Part shown: one piece after another, positions 51,786 to 61,000 of the stretch
Layout of the letters: the number at the start of each line of letters is the position of its first letter
Numbering within the stretch: the first letter of the stretch is position 1
Assembly: GCA_903858475.1 (NCBI GenBank)
Contig: CAIOIZ010000156.1
Location: 1 to 64,000, forward strand
Length of the DNA: 64,000 nt
From: an uncultured Bacteroidota bacterium
GTDB taxonomy: Bacteria; Bacteroidota; Bacteroidia; Chitinophagales; Chitinophagaceae
Reading direction: 5' to 3'
Position numbers and translations under genes: made by a program
Notes under the pieces: generated by a model
Database searches by the model: none
Told to the model about the DNA's origin: nothing
What the model saw: only the letters and a program-made list of their open reading frames with translations

Positions 51786-53507
51786 TCAATAATCGTATTC
51801 TCTTTTAAACATATTCAACCTAATGCCAGCTGTAATCATTTTGCAATCTGGTTGACCTGTAATATTGGCTTTTGAGTATTTTCTGTATTGCAATGAAAGA
51901 TCAAAAAACAGGTTTTCTTTCCATTCATAGGAAGTTTGTATTAAAATATTCAGGCAAGTAGCTTTAATGCCACTGCCAATTTTAAAGCCGGATTCCCTTG
52001 GTCTATTGATATAAGGCAACAATGGGTTACTCCCAAAATCTCTCCCTGCGCTATCCAATCCCTGGTAATAATAAATTCCTTTTGCCAACAGAAACCATTT
52101 GGGAGCAGGCTGATACCGGAGGATTCCAATGAATTCTTGAAAATTACTACCTAGTGGGTGTGCCAGTGGTTGATTGTAGTGGGTGTAATTGGCAATGGAA
52201 TCTTTGTGTGAATACGTATATGGACGAACTCGGTTGGTTTCTACTTGTAGGTCTAAGTTTTTTACACCAAATGCATCTAGGTATTTTACACCCAATTGGA
52301 TGCCCCATTTATTTACCCAGCTAGTTGGATTGTTTTTTATTTCAGATAAAATAAATTCATCCAATAACAATTGGCCGTATACCTGTGCTCTATGGGCAAT
52401 ATTGGCTTTGAAATCGAGGCCAGCAATGGCATTGTCAGGACTGCCCACCATGCCTTCAATATGTCTGTAAAAAATAATTGGATTGAGGTATTGTAAATCG
52501 AACCTATTTTTTCTGCCAAATACCACGCCTTCAAATACGCCTACATTAAGCCATTTGGTAACGTTCATGCTTAAGTGATGAATGGCTGCATATTTTCTAT
52601 CTAATAGGGTATCGCCGCTTTTCTTGAATTGTGGCATCAATTCCATGAAGATATTCTGGTAATTAAATTTCCATACCTTGGTGTTGAGCTTAAGAAATAG
52701 ATAGCTATTACCCCAATCACTCAAGAACAGGCTTCTATATCCATTGCCAATAAAATTTTTGTCATAGCCAAACTGTAGGTCTACAAATTTGGTGGCATTA
52801 AATGTTATATAGCCTCTTGCATCAAAATAGTCTACCCCCGTTTTTTTAAATGTTTTATAAAAGCCAACGCCTGGAACAGCCCTGAAATTATTTACTTGTT
52901 GTTGAAAAAATTGTGGACCTCTTTCTTGGTTGTCTGTTAGAAAAGTGGAGAAACCTATTTTTCTTCCAATTAATCCTCGCGCCGTTATACCGCGGCTATT
53001 GATAAATAATCGATCGCTTTGGCCAGATTCTACTCCCTGGTGAAATTGTATAACTGGATTGACTGCAATGAAAAAATCCTTTGTTTTGGCTTCAATGAAA
53101 TTCGCCTTGGTTTTATAAAAGGTTCTTAGCAGCATTTTTTTGCTCATAAAGGGGTCCGAGGGGGTGGTTGTCCATTCGGCATTATTCAACAACAAACTTT
53201 TGAGATTGTATTCATCCGTTGGGGTGAGGTCTAAGTCGGTCCATTCTTTATATTTGTCAACCCCCGTTAGGCTATCGATATAACCCATTCGGGCACTGTC
53301 TAAAAATTCAGCCTGGCGAACAATGGCCTTTCTATTAAAAGGCCTTAGTGTGCTAAAATTAAGATCAGTATTGGTTTGTTGTTTAATTTCCAGTCTGTCT
53401 ACAAAATGGGCATCTTTGGAGCCTTGTAATAAGTAAGTGGATTGAGCCGTAGCAAAAGCAGGGCAAATAAAAACAAAGAGTTTGGCGAAGCTTTTAATAA
53501 TTTGCAT
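51786..53507 (-). CDS. Outer-membrane beta-barrel protein, Wzi-like
   Basis: A 573-aa protein with a signal peptide (residues 1-22, ending ATAQ) and alternating hydrophobic and aromatic strands to the C-terminus, as in outer-membrane barrels. Segments such as INSRGITARGLIGRKIGFSTFLTDNQ, YITFNATKFVDLQFGYDKNFIGNGYRSLFLSDWGNSYLFLKL and NPIIFYRHIEGMVGSPDNA resemble the Wzi capsule-assembly family found in Bacteroidota. The ending NMFKREYDY is barrel-like. No capsule genes are nearby, so a role in surface polysaccharide attachment is tentative. It is divergent from dihydroorotase. Confidence 0.78.
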   Translation of the reverse strand: MQIIKSFAKLFVFICPAFATAQSTYLLQGSKDAHFVDRLEIKQQTNTDLNFSTLRPFNRKAIVRQAEFLDSARMGYIDSLTGVDKYKEWTDLDLTPTDEYNLKSLLLNNAEWTTTPSDPFMSKKMLLRTFYKTKANFIEAKTKDFFIAVNPVIQFHQGVESGQSDRLFINSRGITARGLIGRKIGFSTFLTDNQERGPQFFQQQVNNFRAVPGVGFYKTFKKTGVDYFDARGYITFNATKFVDLQFGYDKNFIGNGYRSLFLSDWGNSYLFLKLNTKVWKFNYQNIFMELMPQFKKSGDTLLDRKYAAIHHLSMNVTKWLNVGVFEGVVFGRKNRFDLQYLNPIIFYRHIEGMVGSPDNAIAGLDFKANIAHRAQVYGQLLLDEFILSEIKNNPTSWVNKWGIQLGVKYLDAFGVKNLDLQVETNRVRPYTYSHKDSIANYTHYNQPLAHPLGSNFQEFIGILRYQPAPKWFLLAKGIYYYQGLDSAGRDFGSNPLLPYINRPRESGFKIGSGIKATCLNILIQTSYEWKENLFFDLSLQYRKYSKANITGQPDCKMITAGIRLNMFKREYDY

Positions 53508-53547
53508 CAGAATTGTATCATTTAAATTAAACTTTATATATCAAGAT

Positions 53548-54888
53548 ATGCAAAAATACCTTTTTAAAAACATACAGGTAGTAAATGAGGGTAAAATCAT
53601 TGTGTCTGATTTATTAACGGAGGGTGAAAGAATAGAAAAAATCGCTTCAAATATAGCAGTGCAGGGAAATGTAATAGAGATAGATGGAACGGGTAAATAT
53701 CTTTTTCCTGGGGTCATTGATGATCAAGTACATTTTAGGGAGCCTGGGATGACGCACAAAGCTTCTATATATACCGAAAGCAAAGCTGCTGTTGCAGGGG
53801 GTGTTACCAGTTTTATGGAAATGCCCAATACAATTCCCAATGCACTTACCAAGGAATTGCTGGACGATAAATATACCATTGCTCAGCAGCACGCACTTGC
53901 CAATTATTCTTTTTTCATGGGCACGAGTAATGATAATGCGGAAGAGGTGTTGAAAATGAATCAGTTTAAAGAGCAGGTTTGTGGGGTGAAAATATTTATG
54001 GGTGCCAGTACAGGAAATATGTTGGTGGATAGTCATACAACCCTCGATACCGTTTTTCGGGAATCTGAAATGTTGATTGCAACCCATTGCGAAGACGAGC
54101 GCATTATTAAAGCTAATTATGAACGTATAAAAAAGGAAAGACCAGTTTTGACAATCGCTGATCACCCCCTTATTAGGGATGAAGAAGCTTGTTTTGAAAG
54201 CTCCTTAACTGCTATTCAATTTGCAAAAAAATACAATAGTCGTTTGCATATACTGCATATTAGTACAGAGAAAGAGTTGCAACTATTCGGCAATATGTTG
54301 CCATTGAAAGATAAACGAATTACTGCAGAGGTTTGTGTACATCACCTACATTTTACTGCAGATGATTATGATCGATTAGGGTACAAGATTAAGTGTAATC
54401 CAGCCATTAAGGCAGCTCATCACAAGGAGGCATTGTGGAAGGCATTGTTAGATGACCGCCTGGATGTTATTGCTACTGACCATGCGCCTCATTTGTTAGC
54501 AGAAAAGGAAGGTGATTATGAGCATACGCATGCGGGACTTCCGCTCGTACAGCATCCTTTATTATTGATGCTACATTATTATCAGGAGGGTCGTATTTCT
54601 TTGCAGAAAATTGCAGAGAAAATGAGTCACGCAGTATCCGATTGCTTTCAAATTCGTGATCGGGGATATATAAGGGAAGGCTATTTTGCTGATTTGGTGA
54701 TGCTGGACCTTACCCAACCGACAATGGTAACAAAAGAAAATATTTTATATAAATGTGGTTGGAGTCCTTTAGAGAATTTTCGGTTTTCTGCATCTATTCT
54801 AAAGACAATGGTTAGTGGGCACTTAGTATGGAATGAGGGAGAATGGGATGAATCTGTAAAAGGCAGCCGATTGTTATTCAATAGATAA
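53548..54888 (+). CDS. pyrC: Dihydroorotase
   Basis: Cyclises carbamoyl-aspartate in pyrimidine synthesis. From ATG 53548 the product is 446 aa. Amidohydrolase features are present: VCGVKIFMGAST (Lys region), IATHCED, LHILHIST and IATDHAPHL with the catalytic Asp. The first metal motif reads IDDQVHFREPG, with Gln60 where most dihydroorotases have His (DxHxH). I recall the same form in other Bacteroidota. The ORF track start at 53482 overlaps the divergent Wzi-like gene and is rejected. It is followed by a MutS-like gene after 24 bases. Confidence 0.92.
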   Translation: MQKYLFKNIQVVNEGKIIVSDLLTEGERIEKIASNIAVQGNVIEIDGTGKYLFPGVIDDQVHFREPGMTHKASIYTESKAAVAGGVTSFMEMPNTIPNALTKELLDDKYTIAQQHALANYSFFMGTSNDNAEEVLKMNQFKEQVCGVKIFMGASTGNMLVDSHTTLDTVFRESEMLIATHCEDERIIKANYERIKKERPVLTIADHPLIRDEEACFESSLTAIQFAKKYNSRLHILHISTEKELQLFGNMLPLKDKRITAEVCVHHLHFTADDYDRLGYKIKCNPAIKAAHHKEALWKALLDDRLDVIATDHAPHLLAEKEGDYEHTHAGLPLVQHPLLLMLHYYQEGRISLQKIAEKMSHAVSDCFQIRDRGYIREGYFADLVMLDLTQPTMVTKENILYKCGWSPLENFRFSASILKTMVSGHLVWNEGEWDESVKGSRLLFNR

Positions 54889-54912
54889 TTTATACAAACT
54901 TGATGCGCTCGT

Positions 54913-56229
54913 ATGGAAATAGATAAAACAACGCTTACGGATTTGTCGATATTTAATACAGAGGAAGAATATTCTGTATTTTCTAAATTAAATCTTTGTA
55001 CTACCACGAGTGGAAGAGAAAGGCTGCAGTATAATTTTGCTCATCCATTGAAAAGCAGGGCTGCTATACAGGGTGTGCAGTCAACCATTCAGTTTATATT
55101 AGCACATCAACAACATTGGCCGCAGCAAATCAGCAATGGAGGCCTATTGATGATTGATAAATTTTTCAGTGCTACCATTGATGAAATTCCTGCTCAACCT
55201 TCTACCGCTGGGGCAATGGCGTATAAGCTTTTCCATGGTCCCGATTTTTCCTTGGTAAAATATTCGGCCTTGCATTGTTTTGATTTTATTAAGGGAATGC
55301 AGCAAATGCAGGAGACTTATTTAAGAGTTGATACACCATCGCCGTTGAAGCAATTATTAGAGCAGGTTAAGAAATCAATTAGTAAAGAGCAATTTAGTTT
55401 TTTAGCCAAGCACAAAACAATTGCAACCGTTGGCTTACCCGAGCAATTGTCATTTGCCCATTATATTCGTTATCAGTACAAATTGCATATGCTTGAGTTA
55501 ATGGATATCTATGCACAATTGGATGCATGGTACGGAATGGGGCAGGCAGTAATAACTTATCAGCTGGTTTTCCCAGAATTTATCGAAAGCCAAGCACCCG
55601 TGATGAATACAGTAGGTCTTTATCATTTGTTATTACCTACACCAGTGTCTTATGATGTTACATTGGATCAATCTAGTAATTTTTTATTTCTTACTGGCGC
55701 TAATATGGCGGGGAAAAGCACTTTTATCAAATCTGTAGGAACTGCTGTTTTTTTAGCACATATAGGAATGGGAGTGCCAGCCAAGCAAATGCAGTTAACC
55801 GTATTCGATGGATTACTGAGCAATATTAATGTAGTGGATAATTTGGTGAAGGGAGAAAGTTATTTTTACAATGAAGTACAGCGTATAAAGGCAACCGTTA
55901 CTAAGGTAAATGATGGCAGGAAATGGCTTATCTTAATTGATGAATTATTCAAGGGCACCAATGTGCAGGACGCTATGAAGTGTTCCACAGAAGTGATAGA
56001 AGGTTTGTTGAAAATTAAAAATTCTTTGTTTATACTTTCTACACATTTGTATGAAATCGGAGACAGCTTGAAACATTACTCTAATATTAATTTCAAATAT
56101 TTTGAAACTGCTGTGGTGGACGATCAGTTGCAATTCAGTTATCATTTAAAAGAGGGCATTAGCAATGATCGACTAGGGTATCTGATCCTTAAAAAAGAGG
56201 GCGTGGTTGATTTGTTAAGAAAAATTTAG
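54913..56229 (+). CDS. MutS-family ATPase lacking the mismatch-recognition domains
   Basis: A 438-aa protein with only the core/lever and ATPase parts of MutS. Walker A is FLTGANMAGKSTF (about residue 257), Walker B is WLILIDELFKGTN, and the H-loop region is FILSTHLYEIGD. The N-terminal mismatch-binding and connector domains of MutS (about 800-900 aa) are missing, as is the Smr nuclease domain of MutS2. It therefore belongs to the short MutS-related group common in Bacteroidota. Direct mismatch repair is unlikely; a role in DNA structure handling is only inferred. It is probably cotranscribed with pyrC. Confidence 0.88.
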   Translation: MEIDKTTLTDLSIFNTEEEYSVFSKLNLCTTTSGRERLQYNFAHPLKSRAAIQGVQSTIQFILAHQQHWPQQISNGGLLMIDKFFSATIDEIPAQPSTAGAMAYKLFHGPDFSLVKYSALHCFDFIKGMQQMQETYLRVDTPSPLKQLLEQVKKSISKEQFSFLAKHKTIATVGLPEQLSFAHYIRYQYKLHMLELMDIYAQLDAWYGMGQAVITYQLVFPEFIESQAPVMNTVGLYHLLLPTPVSYDVTLDQSSNFLFLTGANMAGKSTFIKSVGTAVFLAHIGMGVPAKQMQLTVFDGLLSNINVVDNLVKGESYFYNEVQRIKATVTKVNDGRKWLILIDELFKGTNVQDAMKCSTEVIEGLLKIKNSLFILSTHLYEIGDSLKHYSNINFKYFETAVVDDQLQFSYHLKEGISNDRLGYLILKKEGVVDLLRKI

Positions 56230-56342
56230 GTGTTTAACTGCAGATAAATCCTCTTTTGAGAGAGGAAAATAGCCTCAATAATAGTTTTTTACTCCGTTCG
56301 AATTATCAAGTCCTTACGAGATTACTGTTTTATTAAACAACT

Positions 56343-57887
56343 ATGTTAATTAAAACATTTGGTAGTGCCGTCTATGGTGTAGAAGCCATTACCATTACGG
56401 TGGAAGTAAGTGTAAACAATCAGGGAAAGGATTATTATATAGTAGGATTGCCAGATAGTGCAGTGAAAGAAAGTTTGCAAAGGGTGGAGTCTGCTGTGAA
56501 AAGCAATCATTATTTTATGCCAAGAACCAAATTAGTGGTGAATTTGGCGCCGGCTGATATTCGGAAAACGGGGACTGCTTTTGATTTGCCGATTGCTATT
56601 GGTACACTGGGTGCTACAGCGCAAATTGAAAATCCAGAACGGTTAATTGAATATGTAATAATGGGTGAATTGAGTTTAGATGGAGAAATTAGGCCGATTA
56701 AGGGTGCATTGCCTATTGCCATACAAGCAAAAAAAGATCAGTTTAAAGGTTTAATGGTTCCAATACAAAATGCAAAAGAGGCTGCAATGGTAGAGGGGCT
56801 TTCGGTATATGGTGTTGGACATATTGAAGAGGTGATTGCTTTTTTTAGGGATGAAAATTATTTGCAACCTACTATTGTAAATACCCAGCAAGCATTTGAG
56901 CAAGCTCAAACTGATTTTGAAATTGATTTTGCAGATGTAAAAGGACAGGAAAATATAAAAAGGGCATTAGAGATTGCGGCAGCTGGAGGGCATAATGCAA
57001 TATTAATCGGTCCTCCTGGAGCTGGCAAAACAATGTTGGCAAAAAGGCTTCCTACTATATTGCCTCCATTAAGTTTGCAGGAGGCTTTAGAGACTACCAA
57101 AATTCATTCAGTGGCAGGTAAGTTACCAGAAAATGCCACTATTATTTCTAAACGCCCCTATCGTTCACCACATCATACCATCAGTGATGTTGCATTAGTA
57201 GGTGGCGGCGGTAATCCACAGCCTGGCGAAATTTCATTGGCACATAATGGGGTCTTATTTTTAGATGAATTGCCAGAATTTAAAAGAACTGTATTGGAAG
57301 TAATGCGGCAACCGATGGAGGAAAGAAAGGTAACCATCTCTAGGGCTAAAATAGCATTGGACTTTCCTGCTAGTTTTATGTTAATCGCAAGCATGAATCC
57401 CTGTCCATGCGGTTTCTTCAATCATCCTGAAAAAGAATGCACTTGTCCCCCAGGAACAGTTCAAAAATATTTAAATAAGATTAGTGGCCCATTGCTTGAT
57501 AGAATTGATTTGCATGTTGAAGTTACTCCTGTTGCTTTCAGTGAATTGTCTTCTATGCATGTATCAGAAAAAAGTAGGGACATAAGAAAACGTGTTATCG
57601 CAGCCCGACAAATTCAAGCATTACGATATGTAAATAGTGATGCAGTATATGCCAATGCACAAATGAGCAGCAAGCAATTAAAAGAGATTTGTAGTATCAA
57701 TGCAACAGGTCAGGGGTTGTTGAAATCAGCGATGGAAAAATTGAATCTTTCAGCCAGGGCATATGATCGTATTTTAAAAGTTAGTCGCACCATTGCTGAT
57801 TTGGCGGGTAGTGAACATATATTATCAGAACATTTGGCGGAGGCAATTCAATATCGAAGTTTGGATAGGGAAGGTTGGGCTGGGTAA
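56343..57887 (+). CDS. yifB: YifB/ComM-family Mg-chelatase-like AAA+ ATPase
   Basis: A 514-aa AAA+ protein; the ComM relative is a hexameric helicase that promotes branch migration during natural transformation. It has an N-terminal Lon-protease-like ChlI domain (about 1-170: GLPDSAVKESLQRV, RKTGTAFDLPIAIG). Walker A is LIGPPGAGKTMLAKRLP and Walker B is GVLFLDELPEF. A zinc-finger-like segment NPCPCGFFNHPEKECTCPPG follows, then the C-terminal lid (LSARAYDRILKVSRTIADL). Length is normal. A two-way terminator follows. Confidence 0.94.
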   Translation: MLIKTFGSAVYGVEAITITVEVSVNNQGKDYYIVGLPDSAVKESLQRVESAVKSNHYFMPRTKLVVNLAPADIRKTGTAFDLPIAIGTLGATAQIENPERLIEYVIMGELSLDGEIRPIKGALPIAIQAKKDQFKGLMVPIQNAKEAAMVEGLSVYGVGHIEEVIAFFRDENYLQPTIVNTQQAFEQAQTDFEIDFADVKGQENIKRALEIAAAGGHNAILIGPPGAGKTMLAKRLPTILPPLSLQEALETTKIHSVAGKLPENATIISKRPYRSPHHTISDVALVGGGGNPQPGEISLAHNGVLFLDELPEFKRTVLEVMRQPMEERKVTISRAKIALDFPASFMLIASMNPCPCGFFNHPEKECTCPPGTVQKYLNKISGPLLDRIDLHVEVTPVAFSELSSMHVSEKSRDIRKRVIAARQIQALRYVNSDAVYANAQMSSKQLKEICSINATGQGLLKSAMEKLNLSARAYDRILKVSRTIADLAGSEHILSEHLAEAIQYRSLDREGWAG

Positions 57888-57934
57888 ATACTTGAAAAAC
57901 CAATTTGCAATTAATCAAATTTTCGTTCTAATAA

Positions 57935-57974
57935 AAAAGCCGTTACAAGTAGAGACCTACCCGTAACGGCTTTT
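57935..57974. terminator. Two-way terminator between yifB and the giant surface gene
   Basis: The 12-bp stem aaaagccgttac (57935-57946) and gtaacggctttt (57963-57974) encloses a loop with its own gtag/ctac helix. T runs on both strands suit both convergent genes. Confidence 0.92.
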
Positions 57975-58044
57975 ACATTTGGTAATCCTTGACAGTAGCA
58001 GCCATACCTTCATCATTATCCTGGCGCTGTCATTCTGATTCAGC

Positions 58045-61000
58045 CTAATTGGCTACAAGCATTTTTTGAACTGTTTTGTTTCCATCGGGGTGTAGGACTA
58101 CCAACTGATAATTTCCATTGGCAACCTGTTTGCCAATATTCAATGTTTGACTTGTATTGCTATTGCTTAATTCTATATTTTGTTTCATTACTATTTGACC
58201 AGCGTAATTGACCAATTGAACGGTATACAACCCTTTCTCCATATTAAATAGTTGAATATTCATCTTGTGTTCAATAACAGGATTTGGATAAATACTGATG
58301 GATGGTTTTCCTGATCCTATTTTTACTTTCACTATTATACTGTATCTGGCATCACCATTTAAACTGATGCTACGAATGCGATAGAAATGATCTCCACTTG
58401 CAGGATGTAGGTCTTGCCAGTTGTATGTAGCATTAGAGCCATTCGCGCCAGTTGCTGCTTGTGTACCAGCTTTACTAAATGTTCTGCCATCAGTAGATTT
58501 TTCGATTTCATACCTTAGCATATTAACCTGATTCTCTACCTTCCATTCAACCTGAATGTTATTTGCAAGTTCAACAGCTTTTATGCTGGTAATCGTTACC
58601 GGTAGTGGGGTTGCAGGACCGAATACAATTTTAAAACGAGCTGTATCTGCTGAAAGAGGATCACTGTTTACACTGAAAGGATAAATAGTATTGCCATCCA
58701 AATTCAATGGAGTTGATGTGCTGGTATAATTATCTTCCAAGAATCCATAAAGATTTGGATGATTCATCAAAACAGCGGTTAAATCAAGTTGATAATCCCT
58801 GATTCGCGTGTTAGCTAATTTTAGAAAAATGGTATCCGTACTAGCAATGATTGTTCTTCTTTCTACAGTCAAATCCATTCCAAGCCTAGTCATAGAAATA
58901 TTTTCTGTTCCAGGATTTGGCAATTTACCTGCATCATATTGATCAATAAGGTTTGAATTAAAATCATTGTACATTGCTAAAGCGCCGTCTATAATTGGAG
59001 GAGTAGGTTCCCCATTAACACCACGGAGATTAATGAATAATTGTTCATTGACACCCTGTGCTCCATAAACATTGTCGCTGCCTAGTGCTGCTTTATTTGA
59101 TTCAGCAATTGTTAATGTGCCACCTCCATTCGATTCAACAAAGAAGCCAGCGCCAGATTGTAGGTATCCTGACAATGAACTAGTACTTGGAGGAACCATC
59201 GTATAATCTGACCCATTCCAGGTTGCAGTAATGAAACCACCTACATTATAATCACCTCCTGTTTTAGGATCCCAGATTTTGAAATTGTCTTTTATAACAG
59301 TACTATTAGCTAGCGCAATACTGTGTAAATTGATAGCAGAAACATATGGATTGTCTACCATGCTAAAACCACTAACAGGTACATTCGAAGGCTGGCTACC
59401 TGTTTTTAAATTTCCAATTATTCTTAGTGTTGTGTTGTCTGTAGCAGCATAGATGCCTTGGCTTAAATTATTTGCTCTAGATCCACGCACAAATAACATA
59501 TAGGCCGGTTGGTCAGTTATTTTAGAAACATCTGTATTAGGGGTTGCAACCCAATTACCACCAATGTATTCTTTCAGCGATGAGCTTAACATTGGATTCA
59601 CATCAAATCCATTTGATGGAGCTGTGGTACCAGTAATATGTGTACCATAACCTGTATTTGGATTGTCAGCAGCATTAATTGCTCCTTCCTGCCATGCATT
59701 GTGAATGGTGGGAGCATTGGTAGTACTAATGGGTGCTGATAATAATCTCCATGCTCTGTGTGCAGGTATAAAACGTTCTATTCTTACCATGCCATTGATG
59801 GCATTTCCATTATTCGCTCCTGCATTGGTAATATCAGCTAAGCGTGCAGTTGAGTCTATACTTGATTTGAAAGTGAGCCCAATATTTGAACCACTTGTAT
59901 TGGTGCTAATAGTAACATTGCTAGCCGTGAATGCCACATCGCTGTATATATTTACACCAGGGGTATTGGCAATACCAACATTTCTGCCTGCATGGAATCT
60001 ACTCAAGTTATTGCTACCACTGGTGAATGATAAATCGTTGAATGTTGCACCTGCACCATCTACTACCAAGGAAGCAGTAGCGCTTCCAGATATTGTACCA
60101 CTTGTTCTGCTATGATTACCGCTTAGTGTTAATACATGGTTGTTGCCAATATTCAAAGCACCACTACTCAAGGTAAGTGCTGAGGCTACATGTAAGGACG
60201 TGTTCATTGCAACTCCATTGCTATTATTAATGGTTAGTGTTCCCAAATCTGCAATACTAGCAGGAATGAATATACTATTGAATGAGCCACCAAATGATAA
60301 ACCTGAACTGGATGTACTAATCAGGTTTGTAGAAGTTCCTGCAATGGCAGTTCCATTCAAGCTGAGTACTTTGTCTGCAAGATTAAATGTACCAGCAGTT
60401 AAAGTAGTACTTCCATCAATTTGTACATTGCCATTCAATGAAGCAGTTCCAGAAGATTTGTTGATAGCGAAATTATTAAAGGCACCTGTTGAGCCAATTA
60501 ATTGATCACCCAGCCCATTAAATTGAATTGTACTACCTGTATTGGTAAATGTACCTGCGGTCATATTCCAGTTGCCGCCTACTAAATGTGTGTAAGCACC
60601 TGCAGCAAAGGTAGTGCCAGCTGTAGTTTGGGTATAAGTGCCCAGCATGGTTAATGCACCTGATGGAGTTTTTGTTCCTGATCCGCTGATTTTTATTCCA
60701 CCATAAGTAATGGCATTGTTTATTGGTTGTGCTGCACCCGCAAATTCAATGGTGCTGGCACTATCCAAATTGAAATAAGTAATTCCACTTGGCATACCAT
60801 TAGTGCCTCCTATTTGCATGGTAGCAGCACTATCAACTATTAAAGTGGCTCCGAATGCAGGCTCTTGTGTAAGTGTATAACTGCCAATATTTAATGTACC
60901 GCTAAGCACTTGAATTAAATTCAACGAGTCGAAATTAACATTCAACGTTGCTGTTGAAGTAGGCGTAGTTTTTTCTATACTTATATTGGCAAAAAAGAAG

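Noticed and set aside
59705-60115. Plus-strand ORFs of 136, 121 and 76 aa within the giant gene
   Set aside because: They are Leu/Pro/Val-rich shadows of Gly/Asn/Thr repeat codons on the coding strand.
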